NCBI GenBank assembly: GCA_945291235.1
Contig: CALYQY010000031.1
Coordinates: 1-24,213, forward strand
Source of the DNA: an uncultured Gilliamella sp.
Lineage (GTDB): Bacteria; Pseudomonadota; Gammaproteobacteria; Enterobacterales; Enterobacteriaceae
Length of the DNA: 24,213 nucleotides
Reading direction: 5' to 3'
The notes under the pieces are model-generated. The model had not been told where the DNA came from and did not search any database. It was given only the letters and a program-made list of their open reading frames with translations. Made by a program: the position numbers and the translations under genes. Below are positions 9,092-18,040 of this stretch, one piece after another; within the stretch, counting starts at the first letter, position 1, and each line of letters starts with the position of its first letter.

Positions 9092-9267
9092 AGCGTTCCA
9101 GCCATGATTTTTTTATTTTTTAATAAATTTTTCTTTTATATTAGAGCAATATAGACTACATTTAATAGTAATGTAACCTAAATGTTGTTTACAGTTGGAA
9201 AGTTATGTAATTAACTTTCTTTATTATGTTAACTTTAACAATAAAATAAATATGTAAGGATATTTCC

Positions 9268-9540
9268 ATGAATAAAACAGAACTTGTCGATGCAATTGCT
9301 AGTAAAGCTGATATTACTAAAGTTGCAGCTAAAACTGCGTTAGAAGCTACATTAGCAGCTATTACTGAATCATTAAAAGCTGGCGAACCAGTACAATTAG
9401 TTGGTTTCGGTACATTTAAAGTTAATGCTCGTAAAGCACGCACGGGTCGTAATCCTAAAACCGGTAAAGAAATCAAAATTGCTGCAAGCAAAGTACCTGC
9501 TTTCGTATCAGGTAAAAGTCTTAAAGAAGCAATCAAATAG
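9268..9540 (+). CDS. hupA: DNA-binding protein HU, alpha-type
   Basis: Small histone-like nucleoid protein that bends and compacts DNA as a dimer. It has 90 residues, exactly the HU length, with the signature [20 protein letters not shown] (about 46-65), whose RNP turn is the DNA-intercalating arm tip, and the C-terminal [15 protein letters not shown]. The hemE-yjaG-hupA context indicates hupA rather than hupB. TAAGGA (9254-9259) is a good ribosome site eight bases before the ATG. The 176-base upstream gap is A/T-rich and likely holds the promoter, but I could not fix it. A terminator follows, consistent with a strong single-gene transcript. Confidence 0.96.
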   Translation: MNKTELVDAIASKADITKVAAKTALEATLAAITESLKAGEPVQLVGFGTFKVNARKARTGRNPKTGKEIKIAASKVPAFVSGKSLKEAIK

Positions 9541-9585
9541 TTTTTTTAAATTGTCGAAAATGTTTTTTTGACAATTAATAACGCT

Positions 9586-9620
9586 AGGTCATGGAACATC
9601 GTTTCATGACCTTTCTATTT
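9586..9620 (+). terminator. Rho-independent terminator after hupA
   Basis: Stem AGGTCATGGAAC (9586-9597) pairs with GTTTCATGACCT (9601-9612) over 12 positions, counting one G-U pair, with a 3-base ATC loop, followed by TTTCTATTT. Closer to the hupA stop, AATTGTC (9549-9555) and GACAATT (9570-9576) form a second, weaker hairpin. The pair lies in the convergent gap between hupA and ybaK and may serve both strands. Confidence 0.75.
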
Positions 9621-9712
9621 AAAAAAATGATTAAAACGTATCAATGCATTACAATGCGTTTAAATTATCTTACATTTAATCTGTGTTTGTTAGTTAATAT
9701 TATTTAATTAAG

Positions 9713-10198
9713 CTAAGATGTAATTTCTATAAATTTAGCATTTAATACTGTAAGTAAATCACTAGGTGCCATTTCAATTTCTAATCCTCTTTTTCCGCCT
9801 GATACCAGCATAGTGTTTAAATAATTTGCGCTAATATCAATTAATGTGGGTAGACGTTTTTTCTGACCTAATGGACTGATTCCTCCAACCAAATAGCCTG
9901 TCGTTTTTTCAGCTATATTAGGATGAGTTAAATCAATCTTTTTACAGTTAAATGCTTTTGCTACTTTTTTAAGATCTAAATGTTTATTAACAGGTAATAC
10001 GCAAACAGCTAATGTTTTGTCATTGTTGTTTAAACTTACAACAAGCGTTTTAAAAATTTGATCGGCAATCACATTTAATGTTGGATCAAGTTTATTGACA
10101 GCTTCTTGACCGTAATTAGTTGTATTAGGGTCGTGTTCATATTGATGAATTTTAAATTGAATTTTTAATTTTTTTAGTTGGTTAATCGCTGGTGTCAT
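9713..10198 (-). CDS. ybaK: Cys-tRNA(Pro)/Cys-tRNA(Cys) deacylase YbaK
   Basis: Free-standing editing enzyme that hydrolyses Cys-tRNA(Pro) made in error by prolyl-tRNA synthetase. The 161-residue protein (E. coli 159) shows [17 protein letters not shown], the KTLVV block with Lys50 (equivalent to E. coli Lys46, needed for activity), [10 protein letters not shown], the diagnostic [19 protein letters not shown], and [11 protein letters not shown]. It has a four-residue insertion before the KTL motif relative to E. coli. An AGGGGA ribosome site precedes the ATG. It converges on hupA. Part of proS, its functional partner, is at the right end of the window, but the two are about 13 kb apart. Confidence 0.95.
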   Translation of the reverse strand: MTPAINQLKKLKIQFKIHQYEHDPNTTNYGQEAVNKLDPTLNVIADQIFKTLVVSLNNNDKTLAVCVLPVNKHLDLKKVAKAFNCKKIDLTHPNIAEKTTGYLVGGISPLGQKKRLPTLIDISANYLNTMLVSGGKRGLEIEMAPSDLLTVLNAKFIEITS

Positions 10199-10240
10199 AT
10201 CAATATCCCCTGTAATTCAAAATGATAGGGTATCATTTAA

Positions 10241-10280
10241 TTTTAATCACTCTATAAATTTTTTAATAGAGTGATTAAAA
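10241..10280. repeat. 15-bp perfect inverted repeat (possible terminator)
   Basis: TTTTAATCACTCTAT (10241-10255) is exactly complementary to ATAGAGTGATTAAAA (10266-10280) around a 10-base loop. It lies between the end of the YciC-like gene and the start of ybaK, both on the minus strand. It probably separates their transcripts, but no clear T-run follows on the minus strand. Confidence 0.55.
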
Positions 10281-10328
10281 AGAATAGTGGATAATTTTAA
10301 ATAATTAATTGATATTTTGCTTTGTTTT

Positions 10329-11099
10329 TTACTGGGTTTTATGCTGGTTTTTTAATAGCATATTGAGACGATAAAGGAAACATATCATAAAGATATTAGC
10401 AAATATTATTATTGTTGAATAGATAATATTTATCATCAGTGATGTAATTGAAATTGCCCAATGTGACAATAAAAATATAGCTAAAAAGTAGATTAAAAAC
10501 ATTGGTAAGGTTAATCGCCAATACATTAACGTGTGTGTAAAACAGTCTATAAATTTTTGGAAAAAATCTTTTGTTGAAGGTTCAATAATTAAACTATTGA
10601 ATTGGAAATAAACTATCGATATAACAATCATAACAACAATCGTGACCGTTAAAATTAAAAGATTCATGATTTGGATGGGTAAAATCAGATTCAAAACTGA
10701 GCATATTAATAACATAAATATTAACCCAGTAACGATTAAACATGCACAAACTAAATTTAAACCGATTAAATTTAATATGTTTGGTAACAAACGGGACAAT
10801 ATTAAATTGAAATTAAATTTATTGCTGATTGAATAATTATATATCACAGCAAGTATAATCGCCTGTGTCATAAAATTTATCACCATATAAATCATTGCTG
10901 GTTTTAATAATTGCAATAACACGGCATAGAGAGATTGGTTAGATAATTGCTGAAAAAGTTGTTTATCAAATAAATTATTTAAAATTGGTGTGGTAGTGGC
11001 ACTGATTAAAAAACAGATGATAATGATTGGCTGAAAACGATTTCTAATAAAATTAATTGTTTCATTTAACAATCGAGAAAAGGATAATTCGGTTTGCAT
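10329..11099 (-). CDS. Multi-pass inner membrane protein, YciC-like (UPF0259)
   Basis: A 256-residue very hydrophobic protein with about six predicted membrane segments (roughly residues 24-40, 66-88, 110-135, 140-168, 198-215 and 222-247). The N terminus (NETINFIRNRFQPIIIICFL) and C terminus (FMICFLYRLNMLLKN) resemble E. coli YciC (247 residues; [33 protein letters not shown]), and length and topology agree. The middle is poorly conserved and very rich in Ile and Leu, so the assignment is tentative. The function of the family is unknown. It starts 64 bases after glyS on the same strand and may be transcribed with it if the intervening hairpin is leaky. E. coli yciC is in a different neighbourhood. 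Confidence 0.65.
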   Translation of the reverse strand: MQTELSFSRLLNETINFIRNRFQPIIIICFLISATTTPILNNLFDKQLFQQLSNQSLYAVLLQLLKPAMIYMVINFMTQAIILAVIYNYSISNKFNFNLILSRLLPNILNLIGLNLVCACLIVTGLIFMLLICSVLNLILPIQIMNLLILTVTIVVMIVISIVYFQFNSLIIEPSTKDFFQKFIDCFTHTLMYWRLTLPMFLIYFLAIFLLSHWAISITSLMINIIYSTIIIFANIFMICFLYRLNMLLKNQHKTQ

Positions 11100-11120
11100 T
11101 TTTTAGCTCTAAGTCATTAA

Positions 11121-11144
11121 GTGGTAACCAAAATAGGCTACCAC
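11121..11144 (-). terminator. Hairpin after glyS
   Basis: On the minus strand GTGGTAGCC pairs with GGTTACCAC (nine positions, one G-U pair) around a TATTTT loop, about 20 bases after the glyS stop. It is followed only by TTAATGACTT, a poor T-run. It may be a weak terminator that allows some read-through into the YciC-like gene. Confidence 0.45.
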
Positions 11145-11163
11145 AAGTGTTGATATATATTTA

Positions 11164-13233
11164 TTATGATTGTAATAATGAGATATCTGCAACTTTTAAA
11201 AATAAACTTTGTAGTTTTTTCAATAATGATAAACGATTAAGTTTTATTTTTTCATCATTAACCATGACCATAACTGAAGCAAAAAATTCATCAACGGGTG
11301 CTTTAAGCGTAGATAACTCAACGAGGGCATCTTGATACCGTCCTTGATTAAAATATGGGGCTAATTTATCCATTAACACCGCAACATGTTTTGCTAACTC
11401 TCCTTCTGCACTGGCTTCAAGCAATGAAGCATTAACACTATCAGGAATTGCTAGTTCTGCTTTAGACAATATATTCGATACTCGTTTATTTGCTTCAGCT
11501 AATGATGATGCTTCTGGCAGTGTTCTAAAATGTGTTACGGCTTTTACACGCGCATCAAAATCGGCTGGTTTGGTAGGATTAAGAGCCAATACGGCTTGAA
11601 TAGTATCAATGGTGAAACCAAGTTCTTGATACCAAGCACGAAAACGACCCTGCATAAAACTAACAATATCAGTTACAACATTTTGGTTATTTAATTTATC
11701 ACCATATAATGAAACGGCAAATTCAGATAACGCAATAAGATCTAACGGTAAGTTTTTTTCCACAATGATTCTTAGCACACCAATAGCCGCACGTCGCAAT
11801 GCAAAGGGGTCTTTATCGCCTTTAGGGTGTTGCCCAATACCAAAAATACCGGCTAAAGTATCCATTTTTTCAGCGATTGAAACAGCACAAGAAACAGCTG
11901 TACTTGGTAACTCATCACCGGAAAAACGAGGTCTATACTGTTCTTCTATGGCGGTGGCGACTTCAACACTTTCACCATCTTTAAGGGCTAAATAACGTCC
12001 CATAATCCCTTGCGTTTCAGGAAACTCGAAAACAGTGTTCGTGACTAAATCGCATTTAGTCAATTTGCCTGCACGTTTTGCTTGCGCTACATCTGCACCA
12101 ATTTGCTCAGCAATGAAACCTGACAATGATTCAATACGTAATGCTTTATCTTTTACAGTACCCAACTGTTGTTGAAATAATACCGTTTCAAGGCGAGGTA
12201 AGCGATCTTCTAAACGCTGTTTTAAATCTGTTTTATAGAAAAACTCAGCATCGGCTAAACGTGGACGAACCACTTTTTCATTACCAGCAATGACCACTTG
12301 CGGATCTTTTGACTCAATATTAGCAACAAAAATAAAATTCGGTAGCAATTTTCCTTGTTTATCATAAACAGGGAAGTATTTTTGATCGCCTTTCATAGTA
12401 TAAACAAGTGATTCGGCAGGGACGTCTAAAAAACGTTCTTCAAATTTTGCTGTTAAAACAACAGGCCACTCAACCAATGAAGAGACTTCTTCTAATAAAC
12501 TGTCTGTTAAATCCGCTTTACCATTAAGTTTTGCCGCTGCGGCTTCTGCTTGTTGTTGGATAATTAATTTACGTTTATCATAATCAGCAATAACTTTACC
12601 GCGTTGTTCTAAAATTTCAGGATATTGATCGGCATTATCGATAGTAAACTCCTGTTCACCCATAAAACGGTGTCCACGGATCACCCGTGCGGAATCAATG
12701 TCTAAAATAGTACCGGGTACCAGTTCATCACCATATAACATCGTCACAGTATGGCTTGGGCGAATAAATTCAACTTGACGGGCTGCCCAGCGCATTGGTT
12801 TTGGTATTGGTAATTTGTTTAAAGCATTTTTAACCATATCACATAACAAATTGACAACAGGCTGTCCTTTTTGATTTTGTGTATAAGAAAGCCATTCCCC
12901 TTTATCTGTTTGTATTCGTTCTGCTTGATCAACCGTAATACCACAACCACGAGCCCAACCTTCTGCGGCTTTTGTTGGATTTCCTGCTTGATCGAATGCT
13001 GCACTTACTGCGGGGCCTCGTTTAACGATTTGGCTATCAGGTTGAGTATCATTCAGATTTAATACTTTCAATGCTAAACGTCTTGGTGATGCATACCAAA
13101 GGACTTCACCATGTTCTAAATTTGCATTATCCAGTTGTTCGATAAAATTAGCCGCAAAACTTTCAGCCAAAGTTCGGAGCGATTTTGGTGGTAACTCTTC
13201 TGTACCAATTTCCACTAAAAATGTTTTTTGCAT
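11164..13233 (-). CDS. glyS: Glycyl-tRNA synthetase beta subunit
   Basis: Large subunit of the tetrameric alpha2-beta2 bacterial glycyl-tRNA synthetase; it contributes tRNA recognition. It is 689 residues, identical in length to E. coli GlyS. Conserved blocks appear in order: [15 protein letters not shown] (5-19), [133 protein letters not shown] with [16 protein letters not shown], and the C-terminal anticodon-binding region ([18 protein letters not shown] to VADISLLQS). It begins 11 bases after the glyQ stop, so the two subunits are made from one transcript, as in E. coli. Confidence 0.98.
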   Translation of the reverse strand: MQKTFLVEIGTEELPPKSLRTLAESFAANFIEQLDNANLEHGEVLWYASPRRLALKVLNLNDTQPDSQIVKRGPAVSAAFDQAGNPTKAAEGWARGCGITVDQAERIQTDKGEWLSYTQNQKGQPVVNLLCDMVKNALNKLPIPKPMRWAARQVEFIRPSHTVTMLYGDELVPGTILDIDSARVIRGHRFMGEQEFTIDNADQYPEILEQRGKVIADYDKRKLIIQQQAEAAAAKLNGKADLTDSLLEEVSSLVEWPVVLTAKFEERFLDVPAESLVYTMKGDQKYFPVYDKQGKLLPNFIFVANIESKDPQVVIAGNEKVVRPRLADAEFFYKTDLKQRLEDRLPRLETVLFQQQLGTVKDKALRIESLSGFIAEQIGADVAQAKRAGKLTKCDLVTNTVFEFPETQGIMGRYLALKDGESVEVATAIEEQYRPRFSGDELPSTAVSCAVSIAEKMDTLAGIFGIGQHPKGDKDPFALRRAAIGVLRIIVEKNLPLDLIALSEFAVSLYGDKLNNQNVVTDIVSFMQGRFRAWYQELGFTIDTIQAVLALNPTKPADFDARVKAVTHFRTLPEASSLAEANKRVSNILSKAELAIPDSVNASLLEASAEGELAKHVAVLMDKLAPYFNQGRYQDALVELSTLKAPVDEFFASVMVMVNDEKIKLNRLSLLKKLQSLFLKVADISLLQS

Positions 13234-13244
13234 AATATATATTC

Positions 13245-14180
13245 CTACTTAGATGATGCACTTTCGCTTGAAGGTGAATTTTGGCACATAGGGAAACCGA
13301 GCGCTTCACGTGATGCATAATAGGCTTCAGCAACCATTTTAGTTAATGTTCGAATACGTAATATATAGCGTTGTCGCTCTGTAACCGAAATGGCTTTACG
13401 GGCATCAAGTAAATTAAAACAGTGAGCGGCCTTTAAAATACGTTCATAAGCTGGTAAAGGAAGTGGCTTTTCTAACTCAAGCAAAAATTTTGCTTCTTTT
13501 TCGTGTTGTTCAAAACAGTAAAATAAGAAGTCAGTATTCGCATATTCAAAATTATAAGTTGATTGTTCAACTTCGTTTTGATGGAAAACATCGCCATAAG
13601 TCGTTTTACCGAATGCTCCATCACTCCAAATCAAATCGTAAACACTATCGACGCCTTGAATATACATGGCTAGTCGTTCCAAACCATACGTTATTTCACC
13701 TGTTACTGGCTTACATTCAAGTCCACCGACTTGTTGAAAATAAGTAAATTGGGTTACTTCCATACCATTTAACCACACTTCCCAGCCAAGCCCCCAGGCA
13801 CCTAAGGTTGGGTTTTCCCAATTGTCTTCAACAAAGCGAATATCATTGATTGTTGGATCTAGACCAAGCTCCTTTAACGAACCTAAATAAAGTTCTTGGA
13901 TATTATCGGGTGAAGGTTTTAAAATAACTTGGAATTGATAATAATGTTGTAGCCTATTTGGATTTTCACCATAACGACCATCAGTAGGGCGACGAGAAGG
14001 CTGAACATAAGCAGCATTAATTGGCTCAGGTCCAAGCGCACGTAAACAGGTCATTGGATGTGATGTACCTGCACCCACTTCCATATCTAAGGGTTGAATC
14101 ACTGTACAACCTTGATTAGCCCAGTAATCTTGTAACGTAAGTATTAAACCTTGAAAGGTTTTGACATTAAACTTTTGCAT
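13245..14180 (-). CDS. glyQ: Glycyl-tRNA synthetase alpha subunit
   Basis: Catalytic subunit of glycyl-tRNA synthetase, a class II enzyme that activates glycine and charges tRNA(Gly) together with GlyS. It is 311 residues (E. coli 303) and nearly identical through [94 protein letters not shown] and [20 protein letters not shown]. The extra length is a serine-rich C-terminal tail ([11 protein letters not shown]). The ATG at 14180 gives [10 protein letters not shown], matching the E. coli start. Expression is probably driven by the promoter at 14233-14261. Confidence 0.98.
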   Translation of the reverse strand: MQKFNVKTFQGLILTLQDYWANQGCTVIQPLDMEVGAGTSHPMTCLRALGPEPINAAYVQPSRRPTDGRYGENPNRLQHYYQFQVILKPSPDNIQELYLGSLKELGLDPTINDIRFVEDNWENPTLGAWGLGWEVWLNGMEVTQFTYFQQVGGLECKPVTGEITYGLERLAMYIQGVDSVYDLIWSDGAFGKTTYGDVFHQNEVEQSTYNFEYANTDFLFYCFEQHEKEAKFLLELEKPLPLPAYERILKAAHCFNLLDARKAISVTERQRYILRIRTLTKMVAEAYYASREALGFPMCQNSPSSESASSK

Positions 14181-14232
14181 GATGTTGTCTTTATGGTTGA
14201 ATTGATTTTTTCGATATTTAAAACAGTGCTGT

Positions 14233-14261
14233 ATTTTATACTTTTTATGAGTGCTTGTGAA
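14233..14261 (-). promoter_or_regulatory. Predicted sigma-70 promoter for glyQS
   Basis: On the minus strand TTCACA (14261-14256) and TAAAAT (14238-14233) are separated by 17 bases. This puts the transcript start about 45 bases before the glyQ ATG. It is the best match in the 212-base divergent gap on this strand. Visual prediction only. Confidence 0.5.
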
Positions 14262-14319
14262 ATGTCTAATCGCTTCATATCATAATATATTACTTAACTA
14301 TCTTAATGTGGTTTACATT

Positions 14320-14348
14320 TTGCATCTTTACCTATTTGTCGGTATAGT
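14320..14348 (+). promoter_or_regulatory. Predicted sigma-70 promoter for envC-yibQ
   Basis: TTGCAT (14320-14325) and TATAGT (14343-14348) are separated by exactly 17 bases and lie about 45 bases before the envC ATG. It is divergent from the glyQ promoter in the same gap. Visual prediction only. Confidence 0.5.
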
Positions 14349-14392
14349 GACATTATCATTATTGCTTGGTAATAAATCTAAAATAAAACACC

Positions 14393-15601
14393 ATGTCTAT
14401 TTATCAAAAAATTGTTGTCGTTATTTTTATAACATTAATCAATGTTAGTTTTTTGCACGCTGATGATAATCAGAGGCTAGAGTCTTTGCGTCGTTCAATT
14501 GAAGAACAAGAAAATCGAATAGCAGAACAAAATAAACAACGCACTCAATTAGTCAAAGACCTTAAACAGCAAGAAACCGAAATAGCAATTTTGTTGACCT
14601 CAATTGAAAAAAATGATTTATCGTTAAAAAAACTTAATCAAGAAATTCATATAATGATTGACCAGATAGATGAGCTGGTTAATAAGCAAACACAGCAACG
14701 AGCAGTGTTAGCTAAACAATTAATTGGTGCATTTAAAATTGGGAAAAATAGCGGATTAGAACTGGTATTTTCGGGGGATAAGGGGGAACGTAACGAACGA
14801 ATTATTCAGTATTACGGATACATTAACCAAGCTCGAGAGCAATTAATTAATGAGCTTAAACAGACCCAATTACAATTAAGTGAAAAAAAAGCTGCTTTGC
14901 AAAAAAAAGAGTCCTCTCATAAAGTATTACAAAATAGACAAAAGCAAGAACAATTGAGGCTTGAAAAAAATCGTCAAAATCGAAAAAAAACGATAGTATC
15001 GCTTGAATCATCTATGCAACAGAATCAACAAAAATTAGCGCAATTACGTGAAAACGAAGCGAAGTTGCAAGCAAAAATCGCTCAAGCAGAAAAAGAAAGC
15101 CAACGTATTGCAGAAGAAGAGGCAAGGCAAGCTAAAAATATTGAAGAAAAACAAAAAAATAATAACTATACACTGAGCTCAGATGAACAATCACTCATGG
15201 CAAGAGTGAGTGGTATTGGCAAACCGGCTCATCAATTTAACTGGCCGGTAAGTGGGAGTGTGGCACATCGATTTGGTGAGGCATTACAGGGCGAATTATA
15301 CTGGAAAGGTATGGTCATTAATGCGAAAAATGGTGTGACAGTCAAAGCAATTGCTGATGGAAGAGTGTTATTAGCCAGTTGGCTACAAGGCTATGGATTT
15401 ATGGTGGTTTTGGAGCACGGAAAAGGCGATATGAGCTTATATGGATATAATCAGCGTGTTTTAGTGGGAGTTGGGGATAAAATTAAAACCGGTCAATCAA
15501 TTGCAATTGTTGGCTCGAGTGGAGGTCAAAATAATCCCGGACTTTATTTTGAAATTCGGCGTGATGGTAAAGCGCTAGATCCGAGTGGATGGTTAAAATG
15601 A
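14393..15601 (+). CDS. envC: Murein hydrolase activator EnvC
   Basis: Periplasmic division factor that activates the amidases AmiA and AmiB at the septum under control of FtsEX. The 402-residue protein (E. coli 419) has a signal peptide (about 1-23, ending LHA before DDN), a long charged Gln/Lys/Glu-rich coiled coil (about 26-260) and a C-terminal LytM domain (about 285-402) with IADGRVLLASWLQGYGFMVV, EHGKGDMSLYGYNQ and VGSSGGQNNPGLYFEIRRDG. As in the family, the LytM zinc ligands are not all present, consistent with an activator rather than an enzyme. It overlaps yibQ by ATGA. In E. coli gpmM precedes envC; here the upstream gene is divergent glyQ. Confidence 0.96.
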   Translation: MSIYQKIVVVIFITLINVSFLHADDNQRLESLRRSIEEQENRIAEQNKQRTQLVKDLKQQETEIAILLTSIEKNDLSLKKLNQEIHIMIDQIDELVNKQTQQRAVLAKQLIGAFKIGKNSGLELVFSGDKGERNERIIQYYGYINQAREQLINELKQTQLQLSEKKAALQKKESSHKVLQNRQKQEQLRLEKNRQNRKKTIVSLESSMQQNQQKLAQLRENEAKLQAKIAQAEKESQRIAEEEARQAKNIEEKQKNNNYTLSSDEQSLMARVSGIGKPAHQFNWPVSGSVAHRFGEALQGELYWKGMVINAKNGVTVKAIADGRVLLASWLQGYGFMVVLEHGKGDMSLYGYNQRVLVGVGDKIKTGQSIAIVGSSGGQNNPGLYFEIRRDGKALDPSGWLK

Positions 15602-16419
15602 TTGTACGCTGTGTAAGTTTAGTTTTTATGAGTCTGTTATTATTCTCTATTGATAATGGATTTGCTTCACAACTGGCTATTGTTATTGATGACTTCGGTT
15701 ATCGTCAGCAAAATGAACAAAAAATTATTTCACTATCACCTAATATTACGATTGCAGTCTTGCCTTATTCACCCCATGCCAAACAGATGTCTATCTTAGC
15801 AAATAAACAAGGTAATGAGGTGATTATTCACTTACCCATGGCACCATTATCAAAACAACCTTTAGAAAAAGAGACACTATTTCCTTATATGGGGGAAGAA
15901 GAAGTTAATCAAATTATTGCCAATGCTGTTGAGCGCGTACCTTATGCAATTGGCGTGAATAATCATATGGGAAGTTTAATGACATCTGACCTTAAAGGTA
16001 TGGAGCATGTTATGAAAGCACTTAGCCATTATTCATTCTTCTATTTAGACAGCAAAACAATAGGTAAAACGCAGGTAATTAATGCGGCTCAAAACTATAA
16101 TATACCTGTTCTTGTACGAGATGTTTTTCTTGATGATAAACAGAATGAAAATGCCATTGCTTACCAATTTGATATTGCTATTGAATTAGCCCGAAAAAAG
16201 GGGCAAGCAATTGTTATTGGTCATCCTTATCCACAAACGGTGAACGTCTTAACAAAAAAGCTGTCCGAATTACCTTCAGATATACAACTTGTTAAACTTA
16301 GTCAATTAATTCATCCAGAGTCCTTACCCGAAAAACCAACATTAACCTTCAAAGATATATACAAAATATTTGAAAAAATAGGTTATGAAATCTATTATTT
16401 ATCAATAATTCAGCAATAA
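15598..16419 (+). CDS. yibQ: Divergent polysaccharide deacetylase family protein YibQ
   Basis: Predicted exported protein of the divergent polysaccharide deacetylase family (PF04748, formerly DUF610); its substrate is not established. From the ATG at 15598 it has 273 residues: a signal peptide (about 1-23), then QLAIVIDDFGYR with the paired Asp31-Asp32, VAVLPYSPHAKQM-like and HLPMAPLSKQPLEK blocks, GVNNHMGSLMTS, FLDSKTIG-like FYLDSKTIG, VFLDDKQNE and IVIGHPYPQTV. These Asp and His motifs correspond to the deacetylase metal and acid sites. E. coli YibQ is longer (about 319). I chose 15598 because it overlaps the envC stop as ATGA; ATG 15589 is an alternative. The envC-yibQ pair is conserved in E. 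coli, suggesting an envelope role. Its stop codon directly abuts that of rapZ. Confidence 0.92.
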   Translation: MIVRCVSLVFMSLLLFSIDNGFASQLAIVIDDFGYRQQNEQKIISLSPNITIAVLPYSPHAKQMSILANKQGNEVIIHLPMAPLSKQPLEKETLFPYMGEEEVNQIIANAVERVPYAIGVNNHMGSLMTSDLKGMEHVMKALSHYSFFYLDSKTIGKTQVINAAQNYNIPVLVRDVFLDDKQNENAIAYQFDIAIELARKKGQAIVIGHPYPQTVNVLTKKLSELPSDIQLVKLSQLIHPESLPEKPTLTFKDIYKIFEKIGYEIYYLSIIQQ

Positions 16420-17268
16420 TTACTTCTTCTCTAAAGTACGGTGACGGACTTGGACTTGTTTATTTTGAGCTCGAAAAATATCAGCTAACTGGTCAGCAAT
16501 GAACACGGAACGGTGTTGACCACCTGTGCAACCAATTGCAATAGTTAAATAACTTCGATTGTTTTTTTCTAACATTGGTAACCAATTTTTTAAATAATCT
16601 GCAGTTTGATAAATAAAATTGGTCACTTCATCATGTTTTAATAGATAGTTTTTGACCGGATCATCTAATCCTGTTAGTGGTCTTAACGATACATCCCAGT
16701 GTGGATTCGGTAAAAAACGAACATCAAAGACAAAATCTGCATCCACCGGTAAACCATGCTTAAAACCAAATGATTCAAAAATCATAGTGAGTTCACGCTC
16801 TTTTTTGCCTAAAATACGAGATCGTAAAATATCTGATAATTCATGCACGGAAAGATTATCAGTATTAATCATTAAACTAGCATGAGATTTTAAGGGTTCT
16901 AAATACTTTTCTTCTTGATCGATGGCTTCTTCAAGGGAAAATTGCTGATTAGCCAATGGGTGAATTCGTCTTGTTTCACTATAACGACGGATAAGCGTAT
17001 TACGGCTACAATCAAAAAAAATTATCTCAGGCGAAACAGATTGAGGTAAACGTTGAAATATATCTTTATCAAAATCAAAATTGATTGGTAAATTACGGAT
17101 ATCAATACTCACAGCAACAGGGGTTTTATTATTTTTGAGTGAATCAGCTAATTGTGGTAATAAAGCAACAGGAATATTATCAACACAATAAAAACCCATG
17201 TCTTCTAACGCACGTAATGCAATCGATTTTCCTGAACCTGAACGGCCACTTACTATCAGTAGGATCAC
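16420..17268 (-). CDS. rapZ: RNase adapter protein RapZ
   Basis: In E. coli, RapZ binds the small RNA GlmZ and delivers it to RNase E, tuning GlmS and amino-sugar synthesis. The 282-residue protein (E. coli 284) has the Walker A motif GRSGSGKS (8-15), [51 protein letters not shown] and, in the C-terminal RNA-binding half, [17 protein letters not shown], ending HRTLEKK. The basic C-terminal tail is conserved. The start codon is GTG, with GGAG eight bases upstream. It lies apart from rpoN-hpf-ptsN-npr, its neighbours in E. coli. Its stop is immediately adjacent to the opposing yibQ stop with no spacer. A promoter is predicted at 17300-17329. Confidence 0.96.
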   Translation of the reverse strand: MILLIVSGRSGSGKSIALRALEDMGFYCVDNIPVALLPQLADSLKNNKTPVAVSIDIRNLPINFDFDKDIFQRLPQSVSPEIIFFDCSRNTLIRRYSETRRIHPLANQQFSLEEAIDQEEKYLEPLKSHASLMINTDNLSVHELSDILRSRILGKKERELTMIFESFGFKHGLPVDADFVFDVRFLPNPHWDVSLRPLTGLDDPVKNYLLKHDEVTNFIYQTADYLKNWLPMLEKNNRSYLTIAIGCTGGQHRSVFIADQLADIFRAQNKQVQVRHRTLEKK

Positions 17269-17299
17269 AATTTCAACTCCGATATAATTGATGCATGTA

Positions 17300-17329
17300 A
17301 GTATATAACGTTTATTCGTAAACTTGCAA
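17300..17329 (-). promoter_or_regulatory. Predicted sigma-70 promoter for rapZ
   Basis: On the minus strand TTGCAA (17329-17324) and TATACT (17305-17300) are 18 bases apart, about 32 bases upstream of the rapZ GTG. The spacer contains the inverted repeat GTTTA-TTCG-TAAAC (17310-17323), which could be an operator. Visual prediction; the 99-base gap also separates rapZ from rdgB. Confidence 0.45.
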
Positions 17330-17367
17330 TTTGGAATATAAACAATATTACAACAAACTAAATATTT

Positions 17368-17964
17368 TTAATATTTAGTTTTTATTTCTTTAATCAATTG
17401 TTTAAGAGCTTGCCCTCTATGGGAAATTTGGCTTTTGTGTTCTTTAGTCAGCTCAGCGGCAGTACAATTTAGTTCTGGCACATAAAATAAAGGATCATAA
17501 CCAAAACCGCCTTTACCTTTTAATTCATTTAAGATTAAGCCATTCCATTTGCCTAAACAGATGATGGGAGTAGGATCGTTTTCATGACGCATAAAAACTA
17601 GAGCACAATAAAAATATGCGGAACGCTTTTCTTGAGGAATAGGTTGTAATGCTTGTAATAATTTTTGATTATTACTTTCATCATTACCGTGCTCGCCTGC
17701 ATAACGTGCAGAATAGATACCCGGTTCACCATTAAGTGCTTCCACAACTAACCCTGAATCATCGGCTATGGCGGGTAACCCAGTTAATTTTGCAGCATAT
17801 CTGGCTTTTATAATGGCATTTTCGACAAATGTTAAACCTGTTTCATCGGCATCAGGGAGATTAAACTGACTTTGTGCGATGATATCAAAACCCGCATCAG
17901 CCAGTAAATTTTGTAATTCATTGACTTTACCCTGATTATTGGTTGCTAAAACAATTTTTTGCAT
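17368..17964 (-). CDS. rdgB: dITP/XTP pyrophosphatase
   Basis: Hydrolyses non-canonical purine nucleotides (dITP, ITP, XTP) to monophosphates, keeping inosine and xanthine out of DNA and RNA. The 198-residue protein (E. coli 197) has the Ham1-family blocks [16 protein letters not shown] (6-21), [14 protein letters not shown] (45-58), [20 protein letters not shown] (66-85, with Asp68-Asp69), [25 protein letters not shown] and [10 protein letters not shown]. These cover the full active site. In E. coli rdgB lies in a yggS-hemW cluster; here it lies between rapZ and rluA on the same strand, 76 bases from rluA. No strong terminator was seen on either side. Confidence 0.96.
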   Translation of the reverse strand: MQKIVLATNNQGKVNELQNLLADAGFDIIAQSQFNLPDADETGLTFVENAIIKARYAAKLTGLPAIADDSGLVVEALNGEPGIYSARYAGEHGNDESNNQKLLQALQPIPQEKRSAYFYCALVFMRHENDPTPIICLGKWNGLILNELKGKGGFGYDPLFYVPELNCTAAELTKEHKSQISHRGQALKQLIKEIKTKY

Positions 17965-18040
17965 AAAGGTTCCTTAACCTATTGGCTTAATATTTGAGCT
18001 GATTGCTTAAACATAATGAGTGTTTTTTATATTTACTTAT

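Noticed and set aside
7377..9238. The 13-base word ATGTTAACTTTAA occurs upstream of both hemE (7377-7389) and hupA (9226-9238)
   Set aside because: In AT-rich DNA of this length a shared A/T-rich 13-mer is expected by chance, and its distance to the two start codons differs.
9189..9536. A 115-codon open frame on the minus strand across hupA
   Set aside because: It is the antisense shadow of hupA, which matches HU over its full length; the antisense product has no recognisable domain or ribosome site.
14393..15601. Missing LytM catalytic ligands in EnvC, suggesting a dead enzyme
   Set aside because: Degenerate active sites are normal for EnvC, which activates amidases and is not itself a hydrolase.
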